Part shown: positions 54,572-62,849 of the stretch, one piece after another
Layout: each line of letters starts with the position of its first letter
Position numbering within the stretch: the first letter of the stretch is position 1
Origin: Halobium salinum
GTDB taxonomy: Archaea > Halobacteriota > Halobacteria > Halobacteriales > Haloferacaceae
Reading direction: 5' to 3'
Length of the DNA stretch: 64,000 bases
Assembly (NCBI RefSeq): GCF_026586625.1
Contig: NZ_JAODIW010000006.1
Coordinates: forward strand, 905,061-969,060
Translations under genes and position numbers: made by a program
The notes under the pieces: generated by a model
What the model was told of the DNA's origin: nothing
The model's input: the letters and a program-made list of their open reading frames with translations, nothing else
The model's database searches: none

Positions 54572-55075
54572 TCACTCCGGAAGCGGGCCGAGGATGTCGA
54601 GTCCGTACTCCGCGGCCGCCGCGGTCAGGGCGGACACGTCCGGTTCCGCCGGCGGCGGCGTCTCCAGTCGCTCCGCCGGCTGGCCGGCCCCGGCCACGAA
54701 CCCCTCGAAGCCGGCGGGGGTCACCTGAATCAGCATCCGGCAGGGCTCGTCGCCGACGACGCGGAACCCGTGGGGTACGTCTCGGGGCAGAAACACGGTG
54801 TCGTTCGGGCCGGCACGGAAGCGCTCGTCGGCGTCGTCGCCGGCGACGCACTCGATTTCGCCCGAGACGACGTGGAACACCTCGTCCTCACCGTGGTGGA
54901 CGTGGTACGGCGACTCCCAGCCGGGGGCCGCGAGGTGGTCGACGAGCGCGTACGCGCCGTCGGTCGTCTCGGCGTCGGCCTTGACTATCATCAACGCGCC
55001 GGCGGTCCAGTACGCGGGGCAGTCGGTCTCGGTCGCTACGCTCGCGGTCGGTCCTAATGTGGCTCCTGTTGCCAT
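54572..55075 (-). CDS. Cupin-domain protein
   Basis: A 167-residue cupin. The metal motif PYHVHHGEDEVFHVVSG gives two His and a Glu, and the second motif DVPHGFRVVG gives another His, so the metal site is complete, unlike the cupin at 25731. The rest of the barrel is predicted standard. The start MATGATLGPT and the length match a stand-alone cupin-2 type protein often involved in sugar or aromatic chemistry. No partner gene suggests its substrate. Confidence 0.82.
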   Translation of the reverse strand: MATGATLGPTASVATETDCPAYWTAGALMIVKADAETTDGAYALVDHLAAPGWESPYHVHHGEDEVFHVVSGEIECVAGDDADERFRAGPNDTVFLPRDVPHGFRVVGDEPCRMLIQVTPAGFEGFVAGAGQPAERLETPPPAEPDVSALTAAAAEYGLDILGPLPE

Positions 55076-55153
55076 CCCTCAGTATCGGTCGGAATCGAGC
55101 ATAATCTAGCAACGACGTGTGCTATCATACGGGACGCGACTCGCGCGTCCTCG

Positions 55154-55345
55154 CTACCGGCACTCCCCGAACGCGCGGTCGTACTCGGCGTCGATGGTAT
55201 TGCGCTGGACCCGCTCGATCTGTACGTCGTGGTCGACCTCGGAACAGGTTCGGAGGTGCAGCGGTCGGTTGTGGACCGACTCCTGTCGACGGCAGAACGG
55301 GCAGGTGAACGAGGGGGTTGTTCGAGTCGGGGAGTTGATTGACAT
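55154..55345 (-). CDS. Small zinc-finger-like protein
   Basis: A 63-residue protein with one Cys-x-x-Cys pair (CPFC) near residue 15 and a His-x3-His-x2-Cys arrangement after it (about residues 25-34), probably one zinc site. A C-terminal Cys-x-Arg end follows. Haloarchaea carry many small CPxCG-type proteins, but this variant is not one I can name. The chosen ATG at 55345 starts MSINSPTRTT; a longer frame upstream lacks Cys residues. Confidence 0.55.
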   Translation of the reverse strand: MSINSPTRTTPSFTCPFCRRQESVHNRPLHLRTCSEVDHDVQIERVQRNTIDAEYDRAFGECR

Positions 55346-55640
55346 ACCGGAGAGACGCCATCGGGGGCTTGAATACGCGCTAACCCCGGCGTAACTGAAC
55401 CAGCTTCCCTCGCCGTTAGCGGCGCTGCACCGATTCACAGTAGCGTGTCGCACACGACGGAGCGACTCCGTGACGCGAGGTTACCCTGCTCTCGGCGAGA
55501 GAGCTGTGTCCGGAAAACGGGCCTCGGCACTCATAGGGCTCGTCGTCGCCGGGAGCCACCCCGGCTCGGAGTGGTGCTATCGTCATCGGCCGTCTTCGGA
55601 TAGCCCTGCGCCGTCGAAGTAATTTGAGGTTTCGTTCCGC

Positions 55641-56720
55641 TTACGCGTCCACCTCGACGCGCTCACCGCTCTCCGCCGACTCGTACAGCGCCTCGATCAG
55701 TCGCATGTCGACCAACCCGGTCTCGCCGTCCGGCTCGAACGGCTCGTCGCGTTGGAGGTGGTTGGCGAAGTAGTCGAACTCCTCGCGCATCTGGTTCGCG
55801 GTGTCGGGGCGGAACTCGCTCTCGGTGTCGCCGGTCGACAGTCGGAGGGTCTTCTCGGAGTCGGGGAAGAACGGCCCCTCCAGCGTCAACTCGCCCTCGG
55901 TGCCGACGAAGCGCAGGCTGGAGACCACCTCGGCGCTGTGACTCGCGGTGCAGGCCGCGAGCAGGGAATCCGAGAACTCAAGCGTGAAGGCGGTGTGCTC
56001 GTCGACGCCCTCGAACGCCTCCTGTGCGGCGGTCGTCGTCGCCTGCACGGCCCGTGGGTCCGCGTCGAGCACGAACCGCATCGTGCTGAGGGGGTAGATG
56101 CCGATGTCGTTGATGGTGGTGCCGCCCGAGAGCTCCGGGTCGAGGCGCCAGGAGTCCGGCCCGGCCGAGTCGAGGATGGTGTCGGACATGTGCCCGAGCA
56201 CGGAGACGACTTCGCCGATGGCGCCGTCTCGCACGAGTTCGCGCGCGCGGCGAGCGAGCGGGCTCGTGAGGACGCGGTACGCGACCATCAGCGGCACGTC
56301 GGCCGAGCGACAGGCGTCGACGGCCGTCTCGGCGCCCTCCAGGTCCGCAGCGAGGGGCTTCTCACAGAGCACGGCCTTTCCGTGGTCGGCGGCGGCCTCG
56401 ACGTGCTCGGGGTGGAGCGCGTTCGGCGTGCAGACGTAGACGGCGTCGTAGTCGTCGGTCGCGTCGCCGTCGGCGTACTCGTCGTAGTCGAGCGTCGCCG
56501 TCACCGTGTCGAGGTCGGCGGCGACGTCCTCGGCCTTCTCGGGCGACCCGCTGACCAGCACCGTCGGCTCGGCGTAGTCGGCGTCGACCATCGCGGGAAT
56601 CGCCTGCTCGCGGGTCCACCAGCCGAGGCCGACGAGGGCGAAGCGGACCGGTTCGGCGTCGGTCTCTCCCTCCCAGTCGCGGGCGGTCAAGTCGTCGATG
56701 TCGAGGTCGAAGTCGGACAC
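55641..56720 (-). CDS. Gfo/Idh/MocA oxidoreductase, D-xylose 1-dehydrogenase (Gfo6)-like
   Basis: A 359-residue oxidoreductase. The N-terminal Rossmann strand VRFALVGLGWWTREQA, the EKPLAADLE motif (catalytic Lys), and the C-terminal GTEGELTLEGPFF and DANQMREEFDYF segments are shared with haloarchaeal Gfo6 enzymes that oxidise D-xylose to xylonolactone with NADP. The GWWTREQA and EFDYF patterns are the clearest indicators. Sugar specificity should be treated as likely, not proven. A GH3 enzyme lies 17 kb away in the window. Confidence 0.8.
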   Translation of the reverse strand: MSDFDLDIDDLTARDWEGETDAEPVRFALVGLGWWTREQAIPAMVDADYAEPTVLVSGSPEKAEDVAADLDTVTATLDYDEYADGDATDDYDAVYVCTPNALHPEHVEAAADHGKAVLCEKPLAADLEGAETAVDACRSADVPLMVAYRVLTSPLARRARELVRDGAIGEVVSVLGHMSDTILDSAGPDSWRLDPELSGGTTINDIGIYPLSTMRFVLDADPRAVQATTTAAQEAFEGVDEHTAFTLEFSDSLLAACTASHSAEVVSSLRFVGTEGELTLEGPFFPDSEKTLRLSTGDTESEFRPDTANQMREEFDYFANHLQRDEPFEPDGETGLVDMRLIEALYESAESGERVEVDA

Positions 56721-57058
56721 GACTGTGCGTGTGCCCGCCGGCTCGAAAGCTCTTGTTCCCGACTCGGGAGCGACGGCGCAGGGACTCGGCGGTCCGGAGT
56801 CGTCGAAGAACGGACGTTTTCCTCCCGACTACCGTGTCCAAAACGGGTGTCCACGGGGGTGAGTCGCGGACGGGGGTGGGTGGGTGGTGCCTTACGCGCC
56901 GCGCCGGGTGGGGAGACGACGCAACGCTGCGGCGTTTCATCGGAGGGCCCCGACCCGGTTTACTATAGCCGTGCTAAACCGGCACTGGAAGTGACTAGTC
57001 ATCGACCGGACTTGTCGAATCTGTCCGCAACGGTCCTCAACCGCGGCTTAGGTGGCCG
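56721..57058. other. Intergenic region with an 8-base inverted repeat
   Basis: About 340 bases downstream of the deoxyhypusine synthase gene and upstream of the xylose dehydrogenase-like gene. CCGGTTTA (56955-56962) and TAAACCGG (56975-56982) are perfect arms around 12 bases. The region also holds GC-rich runs with GGGTGGG. A promoter of the dehydrogenase gene may lie near 56745-56755 on the minus strand. No gene is supported. Confidence 0.5.
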
Positions 57059-58168
57059 CTATTCCGGCCGCTCGATGGCTTCGAGACTCGCCGCCACGAG
57101 CAACGGGAGCGTGATGGTCGCGTCGCCGACGACGGTGACGTTGCGGGCGTCCTTCTCCAGTTTCCCCCACGAGCGCGCCTCGTCCAGTGTCGCCCCGGAG
57201 AGCCCGCCGGTGGCCTCGTGGTCCATCGTTAACTGGACGCCGTAGTCGTAGGCTCCGGGCGTGACGAGCATCGTCTGGAGCGTGAAGTTCTTCGGGACGC
57301 CGCCGCCGACGAGCAGACAACCCGCCGTCTCGGCCTCGAAGGCGAGGTCGGTGAGGGGGGTCATGTCCGCGAGCGCGTCGAGCGAGAAGTCGGAGGTCTG
57401 TGCGTACATCCACGCCTGCAGGCCGAGGACGGAGTCCTGCACCGCCGGACAGTAGATTGGCACGTCCGACTCGTAGGCCGCGGCGGCGACGCCGGCGTCC
57501 TCTTCGACCTCCTCCCGCTCGTTCACCTCGGCGTTCGCCCGCCCGAGTTCGCGGACGAACCGCTCGATGCTCACGACCCCCTCCTCCGCCAGGGGCGGGA
57601 ACACCTCCTCGCGCAGGTGGGACTCGAAGTGAGCGAAGTACTCCTGTGGGAGGTAGACGTTGAAGATGCGGTCCACTCCCTCGTCGCGCAGCGTCTCGTC
57701 GTGTTCGCGCGTCGTCTTCCCCTCGGCGTGCTCGGCCCCGTGGTGGTGCTTGCCGCCGATGGCCTCGATGGCGTCGTGGGTGAGGTTCGCCCCGGTCGTG
57801 ACGAGAGCGTCGACGTACCCGTCGCGAATCAGGTCCGAGACGATGCGGCGCATCCCGGTCGGTACCATCGCGCCGGCCAGCGAGAGAAAGACCGTACAGT
57901 CCTCGTCGGCGAACATCTCCGCCGTCACGTCGACCGCCTCGTGCATCTTGGCGGCGCCGATGCCGGCCTTCCCGTACTCGCCGGCGAGGTCGCCGACCGT
58001 CATCCCGGCGCGCACCTCGGCGTGGGAGACGGGGTCGTGGTCGAACGTCTCGCGGTGGGGGGTGTGGTGGCCGTGTTCGTCGCGGTCGTCCCGGTCGTCG
58101 TGGCCGTGGCCACCCTCGGAAGCAGAATCGGCGTCCGTCTCGGGGTCGTGTCCGGCGTCGTCTGTCAT
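57059..58168 (-). CDS. Deoxyhypusine synthase
   Basis: Transfers the aminobutyl part of a polyamine to a Lys of aIF5A in the first step of hypusine formation, using NAD. The 369-residue protein shows the family blocks LAGAMVPTGMRRIVSDLI, TTGANLTHD, and the catalytic Lys in GGGVPKNFTLQ. An unusual His-rich leader (HGHDDRDDRDEHGHHTPHRE, about residues 22-42) precedes the core and could bind metal. ATG at 58168 is chosen. It lies with a Nif3-like gene, a 31-residue ORF, an agmatinase-like gene and aIF5A, forming a hypusine-related cluster. In haloarchaea the polyamine donor may be agmatine. Confidence 0.94.
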   Translation of the reverse strand: MTDDAGHDPETDADSASEGGHGHDDRDDRDEHGHHTPHRETFDHDPVSHAEVRAGMTVGDLAGEYGKAGIGAAKMHEAVDVTAEMFADEDCTVFLSLAGAMVPTGMRRIVSDLIRDGYVDALVTTGANLTHDAIEAIGGKHHHGAEHAEGKTTREHDETLRDEGVDRIFNVYLPQEYFAHFESHLREEVFPPLAEEGVVSIERFVRELGRANAEVNEREEVEEDAGVAAAAYESDVPIYCPAVQDSVLGLQAWMYAQTSDFSLDALADMTPLTDLAFEAETAGCLLVGGGVPKNFTLQTMLVTPGAYDYGVQLTMDHEATGGLSGATLDEARSWGKLEKDARNVTVVGDATITLPLLVAASLEAIERPE

Positions 58169-58307
58169 GCAGGGAGGTGTGCGGGCGGGGAAGTTGAACG
58201 CCGCGGTTGGAGAAGCGCGGTTCGTCGTGACCGAGCGTCCCCCGGTCACCGTACTGTCGCCTCTCCGAGGTTCCCGGCCGTTTCGAAGCCCCACCCGCGC
58301 CGAACCC

Positions 58308-59075
58308 CTACAGCCCCGTCGGCTCGTCGACGTACGTCGTCTCCAGCCCCCACCCCTCGGCCAGCCCCATCAGGGAACGGACGCCGAACGTCTCGGTCGC
58401 GTAGTGACCGGCGAGAACGACGTTCAGGCCGGCCTCCTTCGCCTCGTGGTACGCTTTCTGCTTCCCCTCGCCGGTGACGAGGACGTCGGCGCCGACCTCG
58501 ACGGCCTCGTCCAGCCAGTCGACGCCGCTCCCCGTGACGACCGCCACGTCCTCGACCTCGTCGGGCCTGAAGTCGAGCACCTGTACGCCTTGGGCCCCGG
58601 TGTCGAGTTCGGCGTCGAGCGTCGTCGCCAGCCGCGAGACCGACATCGACTCGGGGAGTCGACCCCGCTGACCGATGTGCTCCGGCCCCAGCTCGCCGAA
58701 CGGCTCCCGACCGCCGAGGTCGAGCAGGTCGGCGAGGCCGGCGGCGTTGCCGAGTTCCCCATGGCCGTCGAGCGGGAGGTGCGAGACGTACAGCGGGAGG
58801 TCGTTCTCGACCAGCGGGGCGACGCGGTCGTACGCACGGCCGGTCACGCGGTCGAGGCCACCCCAGACGACGCCGTGGTGGGTGACGAGGAGGTCGGCGC
58901 CGGCGTCGACGGCGGTCTCCATCGTCGAGACCGCGGCGTCGACGGCGAACGCGACGTGCTCCACCTCGGCCTCGCGCGGGCCGACCTGCAGGCCGTTCGG
59001 GCTGGCGTCGAGGTCGGCGTAGGCGTCGGTCCGGAGGCGCTCGTCGTAACGGTCGACGACGTCGGATAGCTTCAT
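58308..59075 (-). CDS. Nif3-like dinuclear metal-center protein
   Basis: A 255-residue Nif3/DUF34-type protein, cytosolic. It opens MKLSDVVDRYDERLR and has the metal segments LVTHHGVVWGG and AGHYATETFGV, plus the central Glu. Members often bind two metals; GTP cyclohydrolase-1-like or hydrolase functions have been suggested, but the cellular role is unclear. Only 140 bases separate it from deoxyhypusine synthase and about 177 from the 31-codon ORF on the other strand. ATG at 59075 is the conserved start. Confidence 0.9.
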   Translation of the reverse strand: MKLSDVVDRYDERLRTDAYADLDASPNGLQVGPREAEVEHVAFAVDAAVSTMETAVDAGADLLVTHHGVVWGGLDRVTGRAYDRVAPLVENDLPLYVSHLPLDGHGELGNAAGLADLLDLGGREPFGELGPEHIGQRGRLPESMSVSRLATTLDAELDTGAQGVQVLDFRPDEVEDVAVVTGSGVDWLDEAVEVGADVLVTGEGKQKAYHEAKEAGLNVVLAGHYATETFGVRSLMGLAEGWGLETTYVDEPTGL

Positions 59076-59251
59076 GCGACGTCGATGGGCCGGACGGGGT
59101 TTGTAGCCGGCGGTCCGGGTCGCCGACACCGTCGAGTCGTGAAATCGAAGCGTCAACTCTGCCAGCAGCCTTATCGGGGACACCGGCGTAGTCGGAGTTA
59201 CCGTTCCTTGTGTGGGAGCGGCCGCGAGCGGTCAAGCAGGGTGAAACTGTC

Positions 59252-59347
59252 ATGGGTAAGTTCCGCAAGGCACTGTACGCGTGGCGACGTCTCCCGAGGA
59301 AGACGCAGAAACGCATCAAACGCAAAGTACGCCGTCTGTTCCGGTAG
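59252..59347 (+). CDS. 31-residue arginine/lysine-rich peptide
   Basis: ATG at 59252 opens MGKFRKALYAWRRLP and ends at TAG 59345-59347. About 16 of 31 residues are Arg or Lys and none is Asp or Glu, the opposite of the surrounding acidic proteome. A Shine-Dalgarno-like GGTGA (59240-59244) lies seven bases before the ATG. Hydrophobic residues (F4, L8, Y9, W11, L14, I22, V26, L29, F30) spread through the helix suggest an amphipathic helix. It lies on the plus strand between the minus-strand Nif3-like and agmatinase-like genes. I do not recognise a family; an RNA-, ribosome- or membrane-binding role is possible. Confidence 0.5.
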   Translation: MGKFRKALYAWRRLPRKTQKRIKRKVRRLFR

Positions 59348-59452
59348 GTCAGGCACGAGCCGACGCCTGCTGGAAGCCGCTCCGTTTCGACACCGAATCG
59401 ACGAGCCCCGGCTCCGTCTCGCCCGGTCGATACGTTCGACGTGCGCTACCGG

Positions 59453-60298
59453 TCAGTCCCCGGCCGCGTGAGCGAACACGAACTCCTTCAGCAGTTTCCC
59501 CGCCAGCGACGCGGCCTGCCCGTCGTCGCGGTCGTTCACCTCGACGACGTCGAAGCCGGCGGCGTGCGGGGCGACCGCGCGGACGACATCGCGCATCTCC
59601 CGGGGCGAGAGGCCGAACGGCTCCATCGTCCCCGTTCCGGGAGCGAACGCCGGGTCCGCGCCGTCGATGTCGACCGAGAGGTACACCGACCGGTCGCCGA
59701 AGTCGGGTTCCCAGTCGGCGACGTCCTCGGGCGGGACGACGGTCACGTCCGGTTCGTCGGCGCGCTCCCACTCCGCCTCGGAGCCGGTGCGGGCGCCCAG
59801 AATCACCGCCTCGTCGACCGGACCGTCGTCCTCGTCCGGGTCGTCGCCGACGCCGGGGTCGCCGTCGAGCAGGCGCCGGGTGACCGTCGCGTGGCTCCAC
59901 GGGTTCCCGTCGTACGCCGTCCGGAGGTCGAGGTGAGCGTCGAGGACGACGAGGACGTCGGGGGCGACGGCGCGGGCGCCCGCCGACGTGACGGTGTGCT
60001 CGCCGCCGAGGAGGAGGGGAACGGCGTCGTCCCAGACGACGTCCCGACAGGTCCCTTCGAGGTAGTCGAGATAGTCGGGGGCGTCGTCCCACGCCCGCAC
60101 GTCGCCAGCGTCGTGGACCGATAGCTCGGAGAAGCGCAGGTCGGTCCGGCGGTCGTAGTCGTCGAACGTCTCGGCGAACCGCCGGACGCGCTCGGGACCG
60201 AAGCGGGTGCCCGGCTGGAACGTGGTCGAGACGTCGAGCGGCGCGCCGACGACGACGTAGTCGGCGGTCTCGCGGTCGGCCGTTGCCCCGGGGAACAT
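59453..60298 (-). CDS. Agmatinase/ureohydrolase-family protein
   Basis: A 281-residue ureohydrolase. The manganese-binding motifs are complete: GGEHTV, DAHLDLR, and SVDIDGADPAFAPGTG, with the GTMEPFG extension. In most organisms agmatinase makes putrescine and urea from agmatine. It lies 33 bases downstream of aIF5A on the same strand, within the hypusine cluster. Work on Haloferax volcanii has linked an agmatinase-like gene to hypusine formation, possibly removing the guanidine group from an aIF5A-bound agmatine intermediate; I recall this from the literature and it should be checked. Family membership is certain; the exact substrate is not. Confidence 0.88.
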   Translation of the reverse strand: MFPGATADRETADYVVVGAPLDVSTTFQPGTRFGPERVRRFAETFDDYDRRTDLRFSELSVHDAGDVRAWDDAPDYLDYLEGTCRDVVWDDAVPLLLGGEHTVTSAGARAVAPDVLVVLDAHLDLRTAYDGNPWSHATVTRRLLDGDPGVGDDPDEDDGPVDEAVILGARTGSEAEWERADEPDVTVVPPEDVADWEPDFGDRSVYLSVDIDGADPAFAPGTGTMEPFGLSPREMRDVVRAVAPHAAGFDVVEVNDRDDGQAASLAGKLLKEFVFAHAAGD

Positions 60299-60331
60299 CG
60301 TAGTCGAGATAAAGAAGTCGGGTCGCGCCGT

Positions 60332-60706
60332 TCAGACGACCTTCCGCTGGCCCTCGTACTCAAGGTACTCGATCTCGTCGTCCGGCGAGAAGTCCTCGTC
60401 CTCGGGGACGCGCATCGTGAACGTCTGGTAGGTGTCGAGGTCCATGACCTGCGCGTCGTTGCCGCTGACGGAGACGACTTGGCCCCCCTTTCGCTCGATG
60501 ATGGGCACCCAGACTTTGGCGTCGACGGGCTGGCTCAGGCTACGCTTCTTGCCGTCGAACACGCCCTTCCCCTCGATACGGGCCTTCGCACTGCCGTGCT
60601 TGCCCGGCTTGGCCGTACTGTAGGCGTTGATTTTACAGGGGGAGTCCTCCATCATCAGGTAGCTTCCCTCCTGCAGTTCGCGGACCTGCTTCTGCTCTTT
60701 CGCCAT
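60332..60706 (-). CDS. Translation initiation factor 5A (hypusinated)
   Basis: Binds near the ribosomal P site and promotes translation of difficult sequences. The 124-residue protein has the SH3-like N-terminal half with the hypusination loop PGKHGSAK, whose Lys36 aligns with Lys50 of human eIF5A, and an OB-fold C-terminal half ([20 protein letters not shown]). It starts [14 protein letters not shown]. Immediately downstream is the agmatinase-like gene, and the deoxyhypusine synthase lies 2 kb away on the same strand, so the modifying and modified proteins are grouped. Confidence 0.96.
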   Translation of the reverse strand: MAKEQKQVRELQEGSYLMMEDSPCKINAYSTAKPGKHGSAKARIEGKGVFDGKKRSLSQPVDAKVWVPIIERKGGQVVSVSGNDAQVMDLDTYQTFTMRVPEDEDFSPDDEIEYLEYEGQRKVV

Positions 60707-60921
60707 GGGAGCGCGTTATCGGGACGGCGGTATAAACCGTTTGGAACGTCCCGAGGTCGGGCGCTACTCCGCCCGGTCGGGGTCGAGCCGCGGCGAGCCG
60801 AAGATGTCGTCCCTCGGCGGGGACGTGTCGAACGGACCTCCGGGTCGATATCCGCACACGGTGGGGCGACGCGTCGTCACCGAAGCGTTCGAAGTGCCGT
60901 CTTCGAGCGTCCGAAACGTCC

Positions 60922-61713
60922 TCACCGGGGCGTCCGGAGCGACGCCGTCGGGGTACTACGGTCGATGACGACGTTGATTACCGCGCCGACGAGGAGGACG
61001 ATGCCGCCGAAGTAGAGAAAGAGGACGAACAGGAGCAGGGCGCCGACGATGCCGTAGGCCGCGTACTTCCCGGCCGTCTGCGTGTAGTAGCTGAATCCCA
61101 CCTGGAGTACGACCCAGCCGACCGCCGCGAACAGCGTCCCGGGGAGCGCGTGGCGGACCGTCACCGGGACCGGTGGGAGGACGTAGTACAGCGGAAGAAA
61201 GGCGAGCACGAGGGCGACGACGGCGACGAGGTTGCCGAACAGCCGCGGGGCGGGAATCGTGAGGTTCACCGTCGCGAGTACCACGCCGGTCGTGACGAGC
61301 AGGGCGAACGCGAGGAGGAACAGTCCGAGCACGAGTAACCCCTTCTTCAGTTGCTCGACCAACCCGGGCTCCGAGGCGGTGTCGTACACCTCCGCGAAGG
61401 CGATGGAGAGCCCGCGGAACACCTTCAGTCCGCTCCACAGCGAGAGCAGAAGCCCGATTCCGCCGGCGACCCCTCGTCCGCTCTCGACCTGCAGGATGCG
61501 GTTGACGACCTGCGCGCCGCTGTCGGAGAGGTTCTGCCTGAGCACCTCGATGAGCGCGTCGGCGGCCCCGAAGTACGAGAGGAGCGCGAGCGCGACGAGC
61601 AACAGTGGGATGAGCGAGGCGAGCGCGTAGTGGGCAAAACTCGCCGCCATAAACGTCACGTCTCTGTCACGCACCGTGGCAACGATTCTTCGCGCGTCCG
61701 TCGTGAGACTCAT
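60922..61713 (-). CDS. YihY/BrkB-family integral membrane protein
   Basis: A 263-residue membrane protein with six hydrophobic segments, starting MSLTTDARRIVATVRDRDVTFMAASFAHYALASLIPLL. The FGAADALIEVLRQNLSD, VVNRILQVE, and YYVLPPVPVTVRHALPGTLFA segments fit the YihY/virulence factor BrkB family, whose biochemical role is unclear. ATG at 61713 is the first start before the fold. It converges on no neighbour closely; aIF5A lies about 215 bases away. Confidence 0.9.
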   Translation of the reverse strand: MSLTTDARRIVATVRDRDVTFMAASFAHYALASLIPLLLVALALLSYFGAADALIEVLRQNLSDSGAQVVNRILQVESGRGVAGGIGLLLSLWSGLKVFRGLSIAFAEVYDTASEPGLVEQLKKGLLVLGLFLLAFALLVTTGVVLATVNLTIPAPRLFGNLVAVVALVLAFLPLYYVLPPVPVTVRHALPGTLFAAVGWVVLQVGFSYYTQTAGKYAAYGIVGALLLFVLFLYFGGIVLLVGAVINVVIDRSTPTASLRTPR

Positions 61714-61844
61714 GTGCTGCAGACCTCCACACCCGGTATCTCTCGGAGACCACAATGAGCCTTATCGCCGTACTGCGGCCGACGCCAGCGAGTCGCGGCT
61801 CACCGGCGGTGGATTCAAACCGAGAACCGACCAAAGGGCGGGAC

Positions 61845-62375
61845 ATGTACGCGGTCGTCGGCTGCAACAACTGCGGCACCTACTGGATTCTCTCGGACCC
61901 CGGGGAGACGGCGCAGTGTCCCCGCTGTCGGAAACGCCACCAAGTGAAGAAGCTGAAGAAGTTCATCGAGACCGACCAGCGCGACGCCGCTCGACAGGCT
62001 CGGGCGGCCATCCTCGCGAAGAAACGCGACGAGAGCGAGACGTTCGCCGACCTCGACTCCGTCGCCGAGATGGGCCGACAGGTCGAGGACAGCGGGGTCG
62101 ACGACCGCGAGTACCTCGAAGCGTCCGGGCTGGACGCCGACGAGGTCGCCGCCGCCGGCGAGTCGACGAGCGTCGGAGCCGGCTCGGGAGCCTCGCGGAG
62201 TCGCCGTGAGGTGGTCGAGGACGCGATTCGCGAGGGCGACCGGCCGACCGAGGCGGCGGTCGTCGCCTACGCGACCGAATACGGCGTCCCCGAGGAGGCC
62301 GCGCGGGACCTGCTGACGAAGCTGACGCGACGGGGGGAGGTAAGCGAGAGTCGGGGTCGGTACCGACTGCTCTGA
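61845..62375 (+). CDS. DUF5817-like zinc-binding/winged-helix protein
   Basis: A 176-residue haloarchaeal protein. The N-terminus MYAVVGCNNCGTYWILSD has a Cys-x-x-Cys pair completed by CPRCRKRHQ, so one zinc ribbon. A helical middle (about 45-105) is followed by a C-terminal winged helix (EDAIREGDRPTEAAVVAYATEYGVPEEAARDLLTKLTRRGEVSESRGRYRLL). This fits DUF5817. A DNA- or RNA-binding function is plausible but unproven. ATG at 61845 is the conserved start. Confidence 0.85.
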   Translation: MYAVVGCNNCGTYWILSDPGETAQCPRCRKRHQVKKLKKFIETDQRDAARQARAAILAKKRDESETFADLDSVAEMGRQVEDSGVDDREYLEASGLDADEVAAAGESTSVGAGSGASRSRREVVEDAIREGDRPTEAAVVAYATEYGVPEEAARDLLTKLTRRGEVSESRGRYRLL

Positions 62376-62390
62376 GCGTCGACGTGGGGG

Positions 62391-62567
62391 CTACGGGAGC
62401 ATCCCCAACAGCTGCAGCGCCGTCAGCAGCGAGACGAGGGCGCCCAGCAGGAGCTTCGCGACGCGGAGCCAGCGGTAGGCGGTCGTCGCGGCCGGGTCGT
62501 CCGCGTCGTCGGGGCAGTCGTGGTCGTCGCTCAGACAGCGACGCGGGTGGCGAGTATCCTGGGACAT
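62391..62567 (-). CDS. 58-residue single-span membrane protein
   Basis: ATG at 62567 opens MSQDTRHPRRCLSDDHDCPDD and ends at TAG 62391-62393. The first half is acidic and polar with two Cys (residues 11 and 18); the second half is one hydrophobic helix (VAKLLLGALVSLLTALQLLG) ending two residues before the C-terminus. It is too short for many gene finders. A TATA-like CTTTAATT at about 62628-62635 on the minus strand lies about 60 bases upstream. Such tail-anchored small membrane proteins are common in haloarchaea; function unknown. Confidence 0.6.
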   Translation of the reverse strand: MSQDTRHPRRCLSDDHDCPDDADDPAATTAYRWLRVAKLLLGALVSLLTALQLLGMLP

Positions 62568-62849
62568 GGTGGAGTGCCCGCCGGTGCTCGCCGAACGGGC
62601 ACATTGTACGTTTGTGGAACGTTCGAATTAAAGGCGCGCCATGGCCGCGTGGTGAAAGTGAACGCCGAAGTGCGCTCGAAACCGGCGCCTCGGACGCGGT
62701 GAGCCGCCGGAATCCGGGGTGTGGCTGCCGGCGGAACTGATCACGACGCCCGGCCGCTGGTCACGTCGTCCGGCCGGCGGTCGTGTCAGCAGTATCGGAC
62801 GTGATAGTTGGCGCGCAACCGTTATGATATTCGACACGACGAGAACCGT

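Noticed and set aside
55440-55640. Possible tRNA or stable RNA
   Set aside because: I looked for acceptor-stem and T-loop consensus (GGTTCGAAT-like) and found none in this or the other intergenic gaps.
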